DNA from: Hydractinia symbiolongicarpus
Taxonomy: Eukaryota; Cnidaria; Hydrozoa; Anthoathecata; Hydractiniidae
DNA: 64,000 bases
Reading direction: 5' to 3'
Assembly: GCF_029227915.1 (NCBI RefSeq)
Contig: NC_079888.1
Location: forward strand, 17,958,001-18,022,000
The notes beneath the pieces were generated by a model that ran no database searches, had not been told where the DNA came from, and saw nothing but the letters and a program-made list of their open reading frames with translations. How positions within the stretch are numbered: position 1 is the first letter of the stretch; every line of letters begins with the position of its first letter. Shown piece after piece: positions 30,978 to 41,395 of the stretch. Both the position numbers and the translations under genes were made by a program.

Positions 30978-31175
30978 ATGTCAAGTTTCTTTGAGTATTT
31001 TATGATAATTGATAAAAAAGACATTGCATTTGAAATTGTTGACTCCCTACCTCATTCATGTGCTCGTAAAATTTTTGACGTTTTAGAATTTAATGCAGCG
31101 CCTGCTCTGGGCAGAATTGTCTCCAAGCTGGTCTTGTACATTGTAGGAGAATCACGAAAAAGCGTATTTAAGTTT
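30978..31175 (+). CDS. Candidate small exon or gene fragment, unit 1
   Basis: Open stretch encoding IIDKKDIAFEIVDSLPHSC and ARKIFDVLEFNAAPALGR, then VSKLVLYIVGESRKSVFK. It is kept open in both duplicated units (counterpart at 37920-38121). The composition looks protein-like, unlike the low-complexity frames around it. No family recognised. It could be an exon of an unidentified plus-strand gene or a retroelement relic. Confidence 0.3.
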
Positions 31176-31450
31176 TGTTATTTCTTTTTTGGACAAATTT
31201 TGTTTTTTTTGCATCACTACGCATTACATCTAGGAGGGTAGAAACACTTCTAACCTTTTTGGATATAACTAAATCTCCTTCAACCGTGCAGTCCTCCTTT
31301 AAACACATACGAACTTATACTGAAAATACAAATAGCGCAATACTGCTTCCATTAACCTCGATTGCACAAATAATAATTTGAACTGTGTGCATGTTAATTA
31401 GCTGCAAACAATCTTGATCTTGTAAGAGAAGAACATTTTACATATTGGTC

Positions 31451-32362
31451 TTAAAATTTGCATATCGTTCGCACAGTACTTTGCATAGAATGGTGATGAG
31501 CACTGATGTTTTGTAACACGACCGGTTCATTTAACTTCGTTAAAAAACATTGCTCACAGCAGATATGATGTAGTGCTATATTTCTAAGCTGTCTGTTAAG
31601 AAAAACATAAATCAAAGGATCAATAATAATACCACAAATTAGTAATAAATGCACAAATATTACCATTATCTCCAGATTGGTTTTAAACGGCAGCCATATT
31701 ATGATAACTTTAGGTAAAGCAGCAAAAACTATGAACGTAAAAACTATTAGCAGTGGTACGATAAATTGTTTCGAAGTTGCAAATGAAGTTTTTATTCTTC
31801 TAATTCCTCGAAACTCACTCCTTCTTCTTCTTCTAAAATAGCAACCAATTGCTGCATAAATCGTTATGGTAATCAAAACATAGATACCATTTAGAATTGC
31901 AAAGATTAATGAATATGCTGAAGGGAAAATGTTGCCAGACACAAGTATAGGTACTCCTGGAAGAGCACTCACAATCCAAGTTGCAACTGTAATTTTCACC
32001 AATCGAGTTTTTGTAACAATATAATTATACTTTAAATGTAAATATATGCACAGGAATCGATCTACTGTAATTAAACACATAGCCAGAAACAGCAAAGTTG
32101 ATGCTTGTACATACAGGTAACTCGAAATCCAAATGATATCTTCAATATATTTGCGAAGTAAGCTATGTGGTAACAAAAAGGTAATGTATACAGAAGAGAT
32201 ATGCAACGCGAGTTCCATTTCTACCAAACTTAAGTTTAACAATAATACTTTCTGGTTTTTATTTTGTTTTTTATTTTTGCACAAACAAAATATAGCTAAA
32301 ATATGCACACATAACGCCAACAAAGCCAGAGAAAGGACTATTATGCTGAACATTCTGATCAA
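31451..32362 (-). CDS. Rhodopsin-like (class A) GPCR, copy 1
   Basis: Intronless 303-residue seven-transmembrane receptor. Approximate helices: TM1 4-28 (FSIIVLSLALLALCVHILAI), TM2 40-65 (LLLNLSLVEMELAL), TM3 78-104, TM4 122-145 (TVATWIVSALPGVPILVSG), TM5 150-177, TM6 200-226 (FIVPLLIVFTFIVFAALPK), TM7 230-256. The DRY motif is DRF (ITVDRFLCIY) and NPxxY is DPLIY. TM2 has Glu in the usual Asp position. The extracellular N-terminus is almost absent, and I see no typical TM3 disulphide Cys. These departures fit lineage-specific cnidarian orphan receptors; the ligand is unknown. The start at 32362 gives a complete TM1. Copy 2 at 38400-39311 differs at about seven residues. Confidence 0.9.
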   Translation of the reverse strand: MIRMFSIIVLSLALLALCVHILAIFCLCKNKKQNKNQKVLLLNLSLVEMELALHISSVYITFLLPHSLLRKYIEDIIWISSYLYVQASTLLFLAMCLITVDRFLCIYLHLKYNYIVTKTRLVKITVATWIVSALPGVPILVSGNIFPSAYSLIFAILNGIYVLITITIYAAIGCYFRRRRRSEFRGIRRIKTSFATSKQFIVPLLIVFTFIVFAALPKVIIIWLPFKTNLEIMVIFVHLLLICGIIIDPLIYVFLNRQLRNIALHHICCEQCFLTKLNEPVVLQNISAHHHSMQSTVRTICKF

Positions 32363-32519
32363 GCAATGTAAACGCAGGTTTGGAACAAGTTATTTGGTTG
32401 TGATGTTCAATTTGGTTTGTTCACAGTTACTGTTGGTAAAATGAAACAGAACTTTTTTAATAGGTAATTTTATTTATTCAACTGAATATATATGATCATC
32501 AATTAGTTATCAGTTAAAG

Positions 32520-33295
32520 CTTGGAGGAAAGAATACGGAAGGAGAAACAACTCTTTTAATTCTATTAAAACACTGCGTGAGGTTCTAGCAGGTGTCTGTA
32601 TAGAAACTTAATTTGAAATTTTGGCGGTTGTGTGACTAAATTATTCGTGAATAACAATTTGCAACTATGATTGGTTATAAAAACAATTAGATAATTTGAT
32701 GATGAATTTGATGATAATACCAAAACAAGAAGCCACATTGAAATTGGTAAAATTTCTTTTGTTCTTATGTTAACATAATTAGCGAAGAAGCACGTGCTCG
32801 ACACTTTTGTAAACAAAAAGAAAAAGTTTATATCTCGTTTTAAAACGACGTTCAGTTACAAGAAGTTATTTCTTTAGTTAGAATAAACATTATTCCAGCA
32901 CACATTTTGTCGGCACTCGTCCGGCGCATATCTATCTATATTGTTTTTCATGATCAAAGTGGTATACTCAAGCCTGCAAAAATAGGTTTATATCATGGTT
33001 AAACGCTTATTTCCAAACGTATTGTTGAAGTTTTTAACAGCAATGTTTACCGACTTATATTAGGCACACTTTCCATACAAATATCACGTGCCTGCAGCGT
33101 GTTACAGTCAGATTTTAATAGAAAAAAGTTAGCCCCTATTAAAGGAGAATATGGAATTTGATTTTTTTTTGCGAAAAAGACTCGGTCGAGCACCTCACGC
33201 ACTTATTCTTTTGAAATTAAAAACAATAGAAAATTCAATACATTTAAAGCACACAGAAATGAAGTTGTTTCTCCTTCCGTATTCTTTCCTCCAAG
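32520..33295. mobile_element. 776-bp non-autonomous TIR DNA transposon, absent from unit 2
   Basis: Terminal inverted repeats of about 33 bp: CTTGGAGGAAAGAATACGGA... at the left and ...TCCGTATTCTTTCCTCCAAG at the right. They are flanked by GTTAAAG (32513-32519 and 33296-33302), a target duplication of at least 7 bp. Unit 2 has the uninterrupted site near 42590 (CAGTTAAAGCTTTTTAAATT). There is no transposase frame. Duplication length suggests hAT- or MULE-type mobilisation but does not settle it. Confidence 0.88.
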
Positions 33296-34077
33296 GTTAA
33301 AGCTTTTTAAATTTTGTCACACGAAATAAAGTAACTGTAACTTGTAAGTCTTTTAAATATTTAAAGAATCAGAGTACAGTGCTGGAAGTGGAAAAAATAT
33401 TTCAATTTTCTTTAAGCCCTAGTTACACTATTCAAAGTGCAGCGTTTAAGCAGCGTTAAGGTCGTTTTCTATTAACATGAAAAGTATTGTTTGTAATGGC
33501 GACTGTTATACAATATTTGCTTAAAATGTTTTATCTTAATGGAATCTAGCCTTTATATTGTGCTCAAGAGTTGAGTTCACTGCTGACAAAAAAAGTTAAA
33601 GTAGGTTCCACAATGCCAGTACTTTTGATGGTCTTGTATTTTCCTGATTGCCAGACTACACTTTTTTTTGAAAAGCCACACTTTTTTTGTAGTTAGGCCT
33701 CAGATTGCAAGAGCTACGTGTAAATCGCATTTTTGAACCGCAAAATTAAAAAATTCAGTCAAATTTCTTTCCTCCTCACCAAATTCTGAAATAAAATGCT
33801 CAAATCAAAAGCTTGGTACTGGAGAACTTCTTTTGCATGGTTTGTTTAATCCGATGGAGATGCGATAGTCATTACTTTGCCGTATCTTTTCCTAACAGTT
33901 CCTCTCTATAAAAGTTATTTGCCTTTAAAATCTATTGTCTTAATTAAATGGCTTTATTTAGTACTGTGCCTGAAGTGGGACGAGTGTTTCTAGTCCCAGG
34001 GAAAGAAATGCAAGTTGTTTTATCTAGAATTATTTGCCTGGGTGTATGAATAAATTTCTAAAAAAAAACTAAAACTT

Positions 34078-34196
34078 AATAAATGAAGTGCAACTCCCCA
34101 TTATCGAGATTTTATTATATAAAACTTAATAAAACCACATATAACATTGAAGCAGACGAGTTAAAGATAAGTTTTGTTTAAAACAATTTTTTTAGA
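34078..34196 (-). repeat. Inverted copy of the first part of the duplication unit, at the duplication junction
   Basis: This segment (GAAGTGCAACTCCCCATTAT ... TTAAAACAATTTTTTT) is the reverse complement of 34369-34485 and of about 27463-27575. It faces the start of unit 2 across about 170 bp, making a large fold-back at the unit 1/unit 2 joint. The end of unit 2 (near 43375) lacks it. Confidence 0.8.
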
Positions 34197-34783
34197 TAAT
34201 ATTAACACTTAATATTAACACAGATAATAATTTTCAGACATCTTTGAAACTTATTTTATCGTCAGCGTCACACAACAAGCAAATGTGTTAAAGAATTTCT
34301 TTGAAACACAAAATACAGACTGATCTTCGTTGAGAAACAGGCACGCCTATCATCATTCACCGCCGTATAAAAAAATTGTTTTAAACAAAACTTATCTTTA
34401 ACTCGTCTGCTTCAATGTTATATGTGGTTTTATTAAGTTTTATATAATAAAATCTCGATAATGGGGAGTTGCACTTCATGCTATCTAGTACACCCTTTTT
34501 ATTAATTCCATTAATTCCATTAATTCCAACTCGATTTTGTTTTTAACAAATTCAGGAATAATGAAAATTTACTATAGGAAATAAACCTTCTAAAAAAGAA
34601 TTGGGCATTTAATCAAAAACTTTCAAGGACATTAACACGATGGTGTTATGAATGTTAAAAACTTAACAAGCCTTCGTAGAAGACAAAATGAATAAACAGG
34701 AAGTGAAACAAGAGAGAAACATATATTTCTTGTGTTCAAAACACAAACAAGTTTTATGCGCATCATAATACCAATTAGAATAC

Positions 34784-34826
34784 CTAACGCAAAGGAGAAA
34801 CAACAAGACAGAAACAGCAACTTCAT
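34784..34826 (-). CDS. Duplicated signal-peptide exon of the PLAT-trypsin gene
   Basis: 43-nt exon encoding MKLLFLSCCFSFALG with the same donor (GTATTC) as the proximal exon at 27866-27908. It lies upstream of the whole protease gene in transcription sense and has no second PLAT or protease exons of its own. It could act as an alternative first exon across a 7-kb intron, or be inert. Confidence 0.5.
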
Positions 34827-37052
34827 GCCAGCCACCAGCAAAACAGATTCGTTTTTCTTTTTATAGAAAACCAACTTTTCGTAACAGTATTGGAACAACT
34901 AAAAAAACATCTTGCTTTGTAGCATTTTTTCACAACGCTATTATTGTTGTATTCGTAAGGGTTATGTCAAGTGCTCTCTTACCTTTGTTTACAATTTTTA
35001 CGTCGTATATTTATTTATTTATGTTTATATTTATCAACTTACTTAAAAACTAGTCTTACATCATTCTTTATCTAATATAAGTTTTCTTCCATGTTTTATG
35101 GATAAACAAAATAGCAATGCAATCTACACCAATTGGGGGAAATTGACAAAATTTGTGATCCTATTTTTTGTCTACCTGTTTGAGTTCAAGTGAAATTCTG
35201 CAAAACAAAGTAGGCCCTTTGTTTACATTTTTGATATCAGAAGATACTTAAATTACATGGTCTTGATAAACAGTTGTCATCGAACGAAAGAAGTAGAATC
35301 GAAACGGATTAAAAAGTTAGAAATAACAATTAAATTTCATGGTACATTAGATATTTGAATGAAACTATTATTTCGTACTAACCCTTTAATATCTTCGCAT
35401 TTCTTATATATAAAACATTTTTAAGTCACCGTGTTCTTGTTTATCACCAGCTTCCCAAAGTTATGCTTTTGATAATGCTTAATTTTTGGAGCAATTCAGG
35501 CTTCTTATCAAGAATTGTAAAATGGAATCTTAAAATATTTCATTGTAATTCTAATATATATAATATCCTTGAAAACGTTTTTGCGTATTAAGCTTTTGGT
35601 TTACAAATGCAAGAAATATTAAATGGAAAGCAAGCCTATAAAAACGATTCTAGAAAGTTAGGGAACCAACCTTGGAGAAAACATTTATAAAAAAATGCAA
35701 ATCAGACGATACAATTTGATTACGGCACACTGAACTGACTAGAACGCAAGTTAAACTAATTTTACAAAAATAATTATTTATAAACCAAAGTGGGTTAGTA
35801 AAATGTCAAATTTTTGCCCAGCAATTCCCCTTGATACAGTAGTGATTGTGAAAGTTACAATTGTACACAACAAGAGCTCCAAAAAACCATTGTCCTGCTA
35901 TTAATATCTTTTAAATATGAAGACAGAATCTGAAAAGGTTCAGGTTCTGTTCCAATGAAAATACCTAAAAAGCCCTGGGACGAGGTTGAACGCTTGTACA
36001 TTTTAAAAATTCGACATTTTTTAGTTACGTGAGAACAATGTTATTGTGGGAACTACCCACTCAATGCAGGAGACTAATTGTTTATTGTCATATTGTTTTA
36101 TCGATAATCCGTTTTTTATTTTCGTTGACTTAGAAAGTAATTAACACCTCGGGTTCCCAGTTATTTTCTTCACGTTGTCAAACGTTATTACCAATAAGAT
36201 GCTTTGTGTACGCACTTAGGGCTGTGAGATTAGGACTGTATATTGTTTGGATATTAAAAGATAAATAAAGAATAAGTCAATTTAAATTTAAATTTTTAGA
36301 AGCCATCTTTAAAATATAAAAACGAAGAGAAAGCATGAGGGCGAAATGGCCGATATATAAACAAGAAAGCGCGTAGGCTTTAACAATGGCGTCACGTTCA
36401 ACAAGGGCTATTTAAAGTTAACAGATTTGATAGCTATGTGGTAATTTTGTTGTTTAATCAAGTTTAAGATATTTAAAAAAAACTTACTTGGAAATATTTA
36501 GTAGAGTTTATTTGTATTTTGATACATGAAATAGCAAATGCGATATATGTTTATCCCCTTTGTTGCGACATGTGGTTTTTCGCTGAATTTAAAAAACAGG
36601 TAGAAATTAGTGGTTTCCAGAGATGTCTTTTAGGCTGAAGTCTATCTAAGCATGGTCTTGGACGTTTTAAGTTTGTGAAAGTTATTTGTTTCATCTCGAG
36701 ATTCATTTCGTCCAATAAATCCTGTAGCAAGATTGGATTCACCATGCTTTTAATTCGCTTCGTATGTTTGTGTCACGTCGCAACCGTACCGCCGAAATAC
36801 ATTTTCGTTGACACGAATAGTAAAGGCGCGATATGCGTCAGTTTTTTGCAATAGTATGAAGAAAACTGACGCTATCTTTGTGTGGCATCCGTGAAATATT
36901 TTTTTAAGCAGGCAAAACCAAGGTGATTGCAAAAACTCCTTTACTAGAGAACTTCATCTTCAGGTTTTTTAACGTCTGCGATATACGGCAATTGCATATC
37001 ATAGCCTAGAACTGAGTTGCTGTGGAATTAAAAATCTACGCATAGTAGCAGT

Positions 37053-37308
37053 AATGGCGCGTGGCCTTATGGCTATGACGTTTGCTTCATTATCACATGA
37101 TCCGTGGTTCGGTCCACAGCGCGAGTATGTTTAGCAAGTGTCTTTAACACAGCTAAGGGTCAACGTATGCCATGTGATGGAAATAGGGTAGGCATTGCCG
37201 GTGTATACTTAATGTATACATTCAGAACGTAGGACCCACCTGGATAACAGTGTTACCAACACTGAAGTTATCCTGTATAAATATTCGGAATAATAATAAT
37301 AATAAAAG
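37053..37308 (+). repeat. tRNA-derived SINE, unit 2 copy
   Basis: Same element as 30121-30362, with one extra AAT unit in the tail (AATAATAATAATAAAAG). Confidence 0.8.
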
Positions 37309-37919
37309 AATATAGTATCGCATTATTACCATCCTTGCTGAACCTGGCTGGCACTTACACCTATGTTTAACATGTCTGAAGGGAAGGTCGCGGGTGTTGA
37401 TGCGTGCGTATAAATAGCTAACGAGCGCTGCAAGAACAGGTTATTTTATTAAAACTGTTTTTAATAATTTTCAATTTTGTGAGAACTTTGTGTCAGTAAG
37501 TTATTTTTAACAAGAACTCATGTGGGATATAGAGGACGAAAGAATAAAATAAAAACGATGGACGCACCGTTTTTTTATAAAACATCCCGATTTTAAAAAA
37601 TCGCCCGAAAAATAGATGAAATATTTAGTTTCTTATTTTAACAAAGAAGATAAAACAATTCCGTTTCCCTAAATATTCATGCTCTTGTCATTACACTTAG
37701 ATTAATGGAAGTGAGGAAAAGTTATAATGACATCATTGGGATTAAAAATGTCATTTTTCCGTTGCGTCAGTATTTCGTTCAGATCTGGTCTGTGTGTTAT
37801 CCCTAGTACCCATACATCTCCTTAGCAACACTCGGGTAACCAACTTACATGTAATAAATAATTATAAATATAACCAATACAAAATTTTTCTAAAACTGTA
37901 TTATAAACAGAAATGTTTT

Positions 37920-38121
37920 CTTCTTTACAAGTTTCTTTGAGTATTTTATGATAATTGATAAAAAAGACATTGCATTTAAAATTGTTGACTCCCTACCTCA
38001 TTCATGTGCTCGTAAAATTTTTGACGTTTTAGAATTTAATCCAGCGCCTGCTCTGGGCAGAGTTGTCTCCAAACTGGTCTTGTACATTGTAGGAGAATCT
38101 CGAAAAAGCGTATTTAAATAA
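37920..38121 (+). CDS. Candidate small exon or gene fragment, unit 2
   Basis: Counterpart of 30978-31175. I count five base differences across the shared open part, three changing an amino acid (E to K, A to P, I to V) and two silent. In this copy a pyrimidine-rich TTTTCTTCTTTACAAG just before it looks like a splice acceptor. The frame ends in TAA after SRKSVFK. Confidence 0.3.
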
Positions 38122-38399
38122 GTTTTGTTATTTCTCTTTTGAACAAATTTTGTTTTTTTTGCATAACTATGCATTACATCTAGGAGGGTAGAAACACTTC
38201 TAACCTTTTAGATATAACTAAATCTCCTTCAACCGTGCAGTCCTCCTTTAAACACATACGAACTTATACTAAAAATACAAATAGCACAATACTGCTTCCA
38301 TTAACCTCGATTGCACAAATCATAATTTGAACTGTGTGCACGTTAATTAACTTCAAATAATGTTGATCTTGTAAGAGAAGAACATTGTACATATTGGTC

Positions 38400-39311
38400 T
38401 TAAAATTTGCATATCGTTCGCACATTACTTTGCATAGAATGGTGATGAGCACTGATGTTTTGTAACACGACCGGTTCATTTAACTTCGTTAAAAAACATT
38501 GCTCACAGCAGATATGATGTAGTGCTATATTTCTAAGCTGTCTGTTAAGAAAAACATAAATCAAAGGATCAATAATAATACCACAAATTAGTAATAAATG
38601 CACAAATATTACCATTATCTCCAGATTGGTTGTAAACGGCAGCCATGTTATGATAACTTTAGGTAAAGCAGCAAAAACTATGAACGTAAAAACTATTAGC
38701 AGTGGTACGATAAATTGTTTCGAAGTTGCAAATGAAGTTTTTATTCTTCTATTTCCTCGAAACTCACTCCTTCTTCTTCTTCTAAAATAGCAACCAATTG
38801 CTGCATAAATTGTTATGGTAATCAAAACATAGATACCATTTAGAATTGCAAAGATTAATGAATATGCTGAAGGGAAAATGTTGCCAGACACAAGTATAGG
38901 TACTCCTGGAAGAGCACTCACAATCCAAGTTGCAACTGTAACTTTCACCAATCGAGTTTTTGTAACAATATAATTATACTTTAAATGTAAATATATGCAC
39001 AGGAATCGATCTACTGTAATTATACACATAGCCAGAAACAGCAAAGTTGATGCTTGTACATACAGGTAACTCGAAATCCAAATGATATCTTCAATATATT
39101 TGCGAAGTAAGCTATGTGGTAACAAAAAGGTAATGTATACAGAAGAGATATGCAACGCGAGTTCCATTTCTACCAAACTTAAGTTTAACAATAATACTTT
39201 CTGGTTTTTATTTTGTTTTTTATTTTTGCACAAACAAAATATAGCTAAAATATGCACACATAACGCCAACAAAGCCAGAGAAAGGACGATTATGCTGAAC
39301 ATTCTGATCAA
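38400..39311 (-). CDS. Rhodopsin-like (class A) GPCR, copy 2
   Basis: Same 303-residue receptor in unit 2. Differences from copy 1 by eye: L to I just before TVDRF, I to V in LVKITVATW, I to N in FRGIRRIK, I to T and K to T around KVIIIWLPFK, and T to N near the C-terminus. Most are conservative or loop changes, and both copies stay fully open. The two genes look functional and could serve as dose or ligand variants. Upstream of this copy is the Penelope-like insertion, about 100 bp before the start codon, which may alter its promoter. Confidence 0.9.
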   Translation of the reverse strand: MIRMFSIIVLSLALLALCVHILAIFCLCKNKKQNKNQKVLLLNLSLVEMELALHISSVYITFLLPHSLLRKYIEDIIWISSYLYVQASTLLFLAMCIITVDRFLCIYLHLKYNYIVTKTRLVKVTVATWIVSALPGVPILVSGNIFPSAYSLIFAILNGIYVLITITIYAAIGCYFRRRRRSEFRGNRRIKTSFATSKQFIVPLLIVFTFIVFAALPKVIITWLPFTTNLEIMVIFVHLLLICGIIIDPLIYVFLNRQLRNIALHHICCEQCFLTKLNEPVVLQNISAHHHSMQSNVRTICKF

Positions 39312-39631
39312 GCAATGTAAACGCAGGTTGGGAACAAGTTATTTTGTTGTGATGTTCAATTTGGTTTGTTCACAGTTACTGTTGGTAAAATGAAACAGAA
39401 TTTTTTCATTGCAATCAAAATGACCAACAATGATTATATTTATTAAACAATATATTTTGGAAATTTATTCCATCTTCAGGTCTAAAATATATAAAACATA
39501 TTCAGTGAAAACTGTTAAAAACATTAAAATAATAAAGTTTTTTTATCATACATATCATACATAGCATCATACACTGTACACAAATCAGAAAAAAGCTGAT
39601 GGTAATTAAATCGTAATTACCCACGTCATAA

Positions 39632-40495
39632 TTAAAATTTAATCACCAGCGGCCTGAATCTATATTCATCCTTTGTATTCAAAGATGGTTTCAATTGATT
39701 GATGAAAAGAGCCTCTAAAGTCATTAAATGATACGTTGATTTTGAGTTTGAGCACAAGATCGTTACGTCATCAATCGACAATTCACGTTCGCATTCTTTC
39801 CAATGATCCGCAACCGGGCCATTACGTCGATGATCTTTGAAACGACATATCAAATGACGGCTTGTTTGACCGACATAGCAAGACGAACATCTTGGACATG
39901 AAAATTTATATACTACGCCACTTTTCAAAGATTTTTCGACTGTTGGCTTTAGTGATGGTAGACAGCTTTTCAGTTTATTCAGCGTGAATATAATTCTGCA
40001 CGGAGCTTTGATGTTGTTAAGCGTTCGTTTAAAATTATCCGAAACTTTACCACGATACTGAATAAATAACAATTTTTCTTCTGTTTCCTCTTCTTCTTTT
40101 TCTTTTTCTTTTCCGTCCTGATCAGTTTGTGGAATCGGCTTTTCAATGATTTTTCTCAATGTGTCTGAAATAATGGGGTCGTAGAATTCAGCGGGATATT
40201 GGTTGTTATCTAGAATTCCTTTAGCCTTTTTCAGACTTTCATGAAATGTTTCCCAACTGCTACAAGCTCTATAGACTCTATGTACAAGTCCAGACACAAC
40301 CGATCTCTTGTATTGTTTTGGTGCAAGGGCGTGGAAATTTAGTGTTAAACTAGTGTCAGTTGGTTTTGTATACCACTTTGAGACAAGGTTTCCGTGTGTT
40401 CTTTTTATAGACATGTCTAGAAATGCAATTTCTCCATTGTTTTCACGCTCGATAGTAAACTTTAGTGATTGGTGAATATTATTAATCTCATTCAA
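39632..40495 (-). CDS. PLE fragment: RT thumb, linker and GIY-YIG endonuclease (left arm)
   Basis: 287 residues: RT thumb region (FTIERENNGEIAFLDMSI, then LTLNFHALAPKQYKRSVVSG), a KEKEKEEEETEEK acidic/basic linker, and a GIY-YIG domain (VVYKFSCPRCSSCYVGQTSR ... FKDHRRNG ... LEALFINQLKPSLN). The domain has a CxxC-type zinc-like pair before CYVGQT, as in other Penelope elements. The apparent start is an artefact of the inversion joint near 40496, so this is a 5'-truncated fragment. Confidence 0.9.
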   Translation of the reverse strand: MNEINNIHQSLKFTIERENNGEIAFLDMSIKRTHGNLVSKWYTKPTDTSLTLNFHALAPKQYKRSVVSGLVHRVYRACSSWETFHESLKKAKGILDNNQYPAEFYDPIISDTLRKIIEKPIPQTDQDGKEKEKEEEETEEKLLFIQYRGKVSDNFKRTLNNIKAPCRIIFTLNKLKSCLPSLKPTVEKSLKSGVVYKFSCPRCSSCYVGQTSRHLICRFKDHRRNGPVADHWKECERELSIDDVTILCSNSKSTYHLMTLEALFINQLKPSLNTKDEYRFRPLVIKF

Positions 40496-40496
40496 C

Positions 40497-40795
40497 TTTT
40501 ATATTCTGGAAAATACGAAAAACCTCCAGTAGATCGAGAAACTTTTCATAAATTAACCTTACTATGTAGTAGCAATGTAGTTATGTCGACTCATGATGGA
40601 TATTACCAACAAGTCGATGGATTGGCAATGGGGAGCCCACCAGCTCCAATGCTTGCTAATGGTTGGCTCAGTAAATTTGACGATATTATCAAGGGAGATG
40701 CACATTTATTCGCGAGATATATGGACGATATTATCAGAAATATCAACAAATATAAGATCCAGGAAAAGTTGAATGAGATTTCTCAATGTGTCTGA
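40497..40795 (+). CDS. PLE fragment: RT palm (left arm, opposite strand)
   Basis: Open stretch with the RT core motifs GLAMGSPPAPMLANGWLSKF and FARYMDDII (YxDD catalytic pair), ending at the next inversion joint near 40780. It lies head to head with 39632-40495. Confidence 0.85.
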
Positions 40796-41395
40796 AATAA
40801 TGGGGTCGTAGAATTCAGCGGGATATTGGTTGTTATCTAGAATTCCTTTAGCCTTTTTCAGACTTTCATGAAATGTTTCCCAACTGCTACAAGCTCTATA
40901 GACTCTATGTACAAGTCCAGACACAACCGATCTCTTGTATTGTTTTGGTGCAAGGGCGTGGAAATTTAGTGTTAAACTAGTGTCAGTTGGTTTTGTATAC
41001 CACTTTGAGACACGGTTTCCGTGTGTTCTTTTTATAGACATGTCTAGAAATGCAATTTCCCCATTGTTTTCACGCTCGATAGTAAACTTTAGTGATGGGT
41101 GAATATTATTAATCTCATTCAACTTTTCCTGGATCTTATATTTGTTGATATTTCTGATAATATCGTCCATATATCTCGCGAATAAATGTGCATCTCCCTT
41201 GATAATATCGTCAAATTTACTGAGCCAACCATTAGCAAGCATTGGAGCTGGTGGGCTCCCCATTGCCAATCCATCGACTTTTTGGTAATATCCATCATGA
41301 GTCGACATAACTACCTTGCTACTACATAGTAAGGTTAATTTATGAAAAGTTTCTCGATCTACTGGAGGTTTTTCGTATTTTCCAGAATATAAAAG
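40790..41395 (-). CDS. PLE fragment: RT palm and thumb in natural order (spacer plus right arm)
   Basis: Here palm (SSKVVMSTHDGYYQKVDG, GLAMGSPPAPML, YMDDII) runs directly into thumb (LNEINNIHPSLKFTIERENN) without an inversion. This shows the native e1-e2 order. The frame is cut at both ends by inversion joints. Confidence 0.88.

Larger units (their letters stand above)
27909..31450. other. Unit 1 spacer between protease exon 1 and GPCR copy 1
   Basis: Apart from the SINE and the candidate exon I see no gene. Short frames such as 29817-29999 (minus) recur in unit 2 only because the DNA is duplicated. Confidence 0.5.
27437..34350. repeat. Tandem duplication, unit 1
   Basis: About 6.9 kb beginning CATCATTCACCGCCGTATAA and ending near CACGCCTAT. 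It is collinear with unit 2 (34351-43510) at high identity. Contents: protease exon 1, a SINE, a candidate small exon, GPCR copy 1, a TIR element (32520-33295) absent from unit 2, and an inverted segment (34078-34196) absent from unit 2. Without insertions each unit is about 6.0 kb. Confidence 0.92.
34827..38399. other. Unit 2 spacer between duplicated signal exon and GPCR copy 2
   Basis: Counterpart of 27909-31450. It contains the SINE at 37053-37308 and the candidate exon at 37920-38121, nothing else recognisable. Confidence 0.5.
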
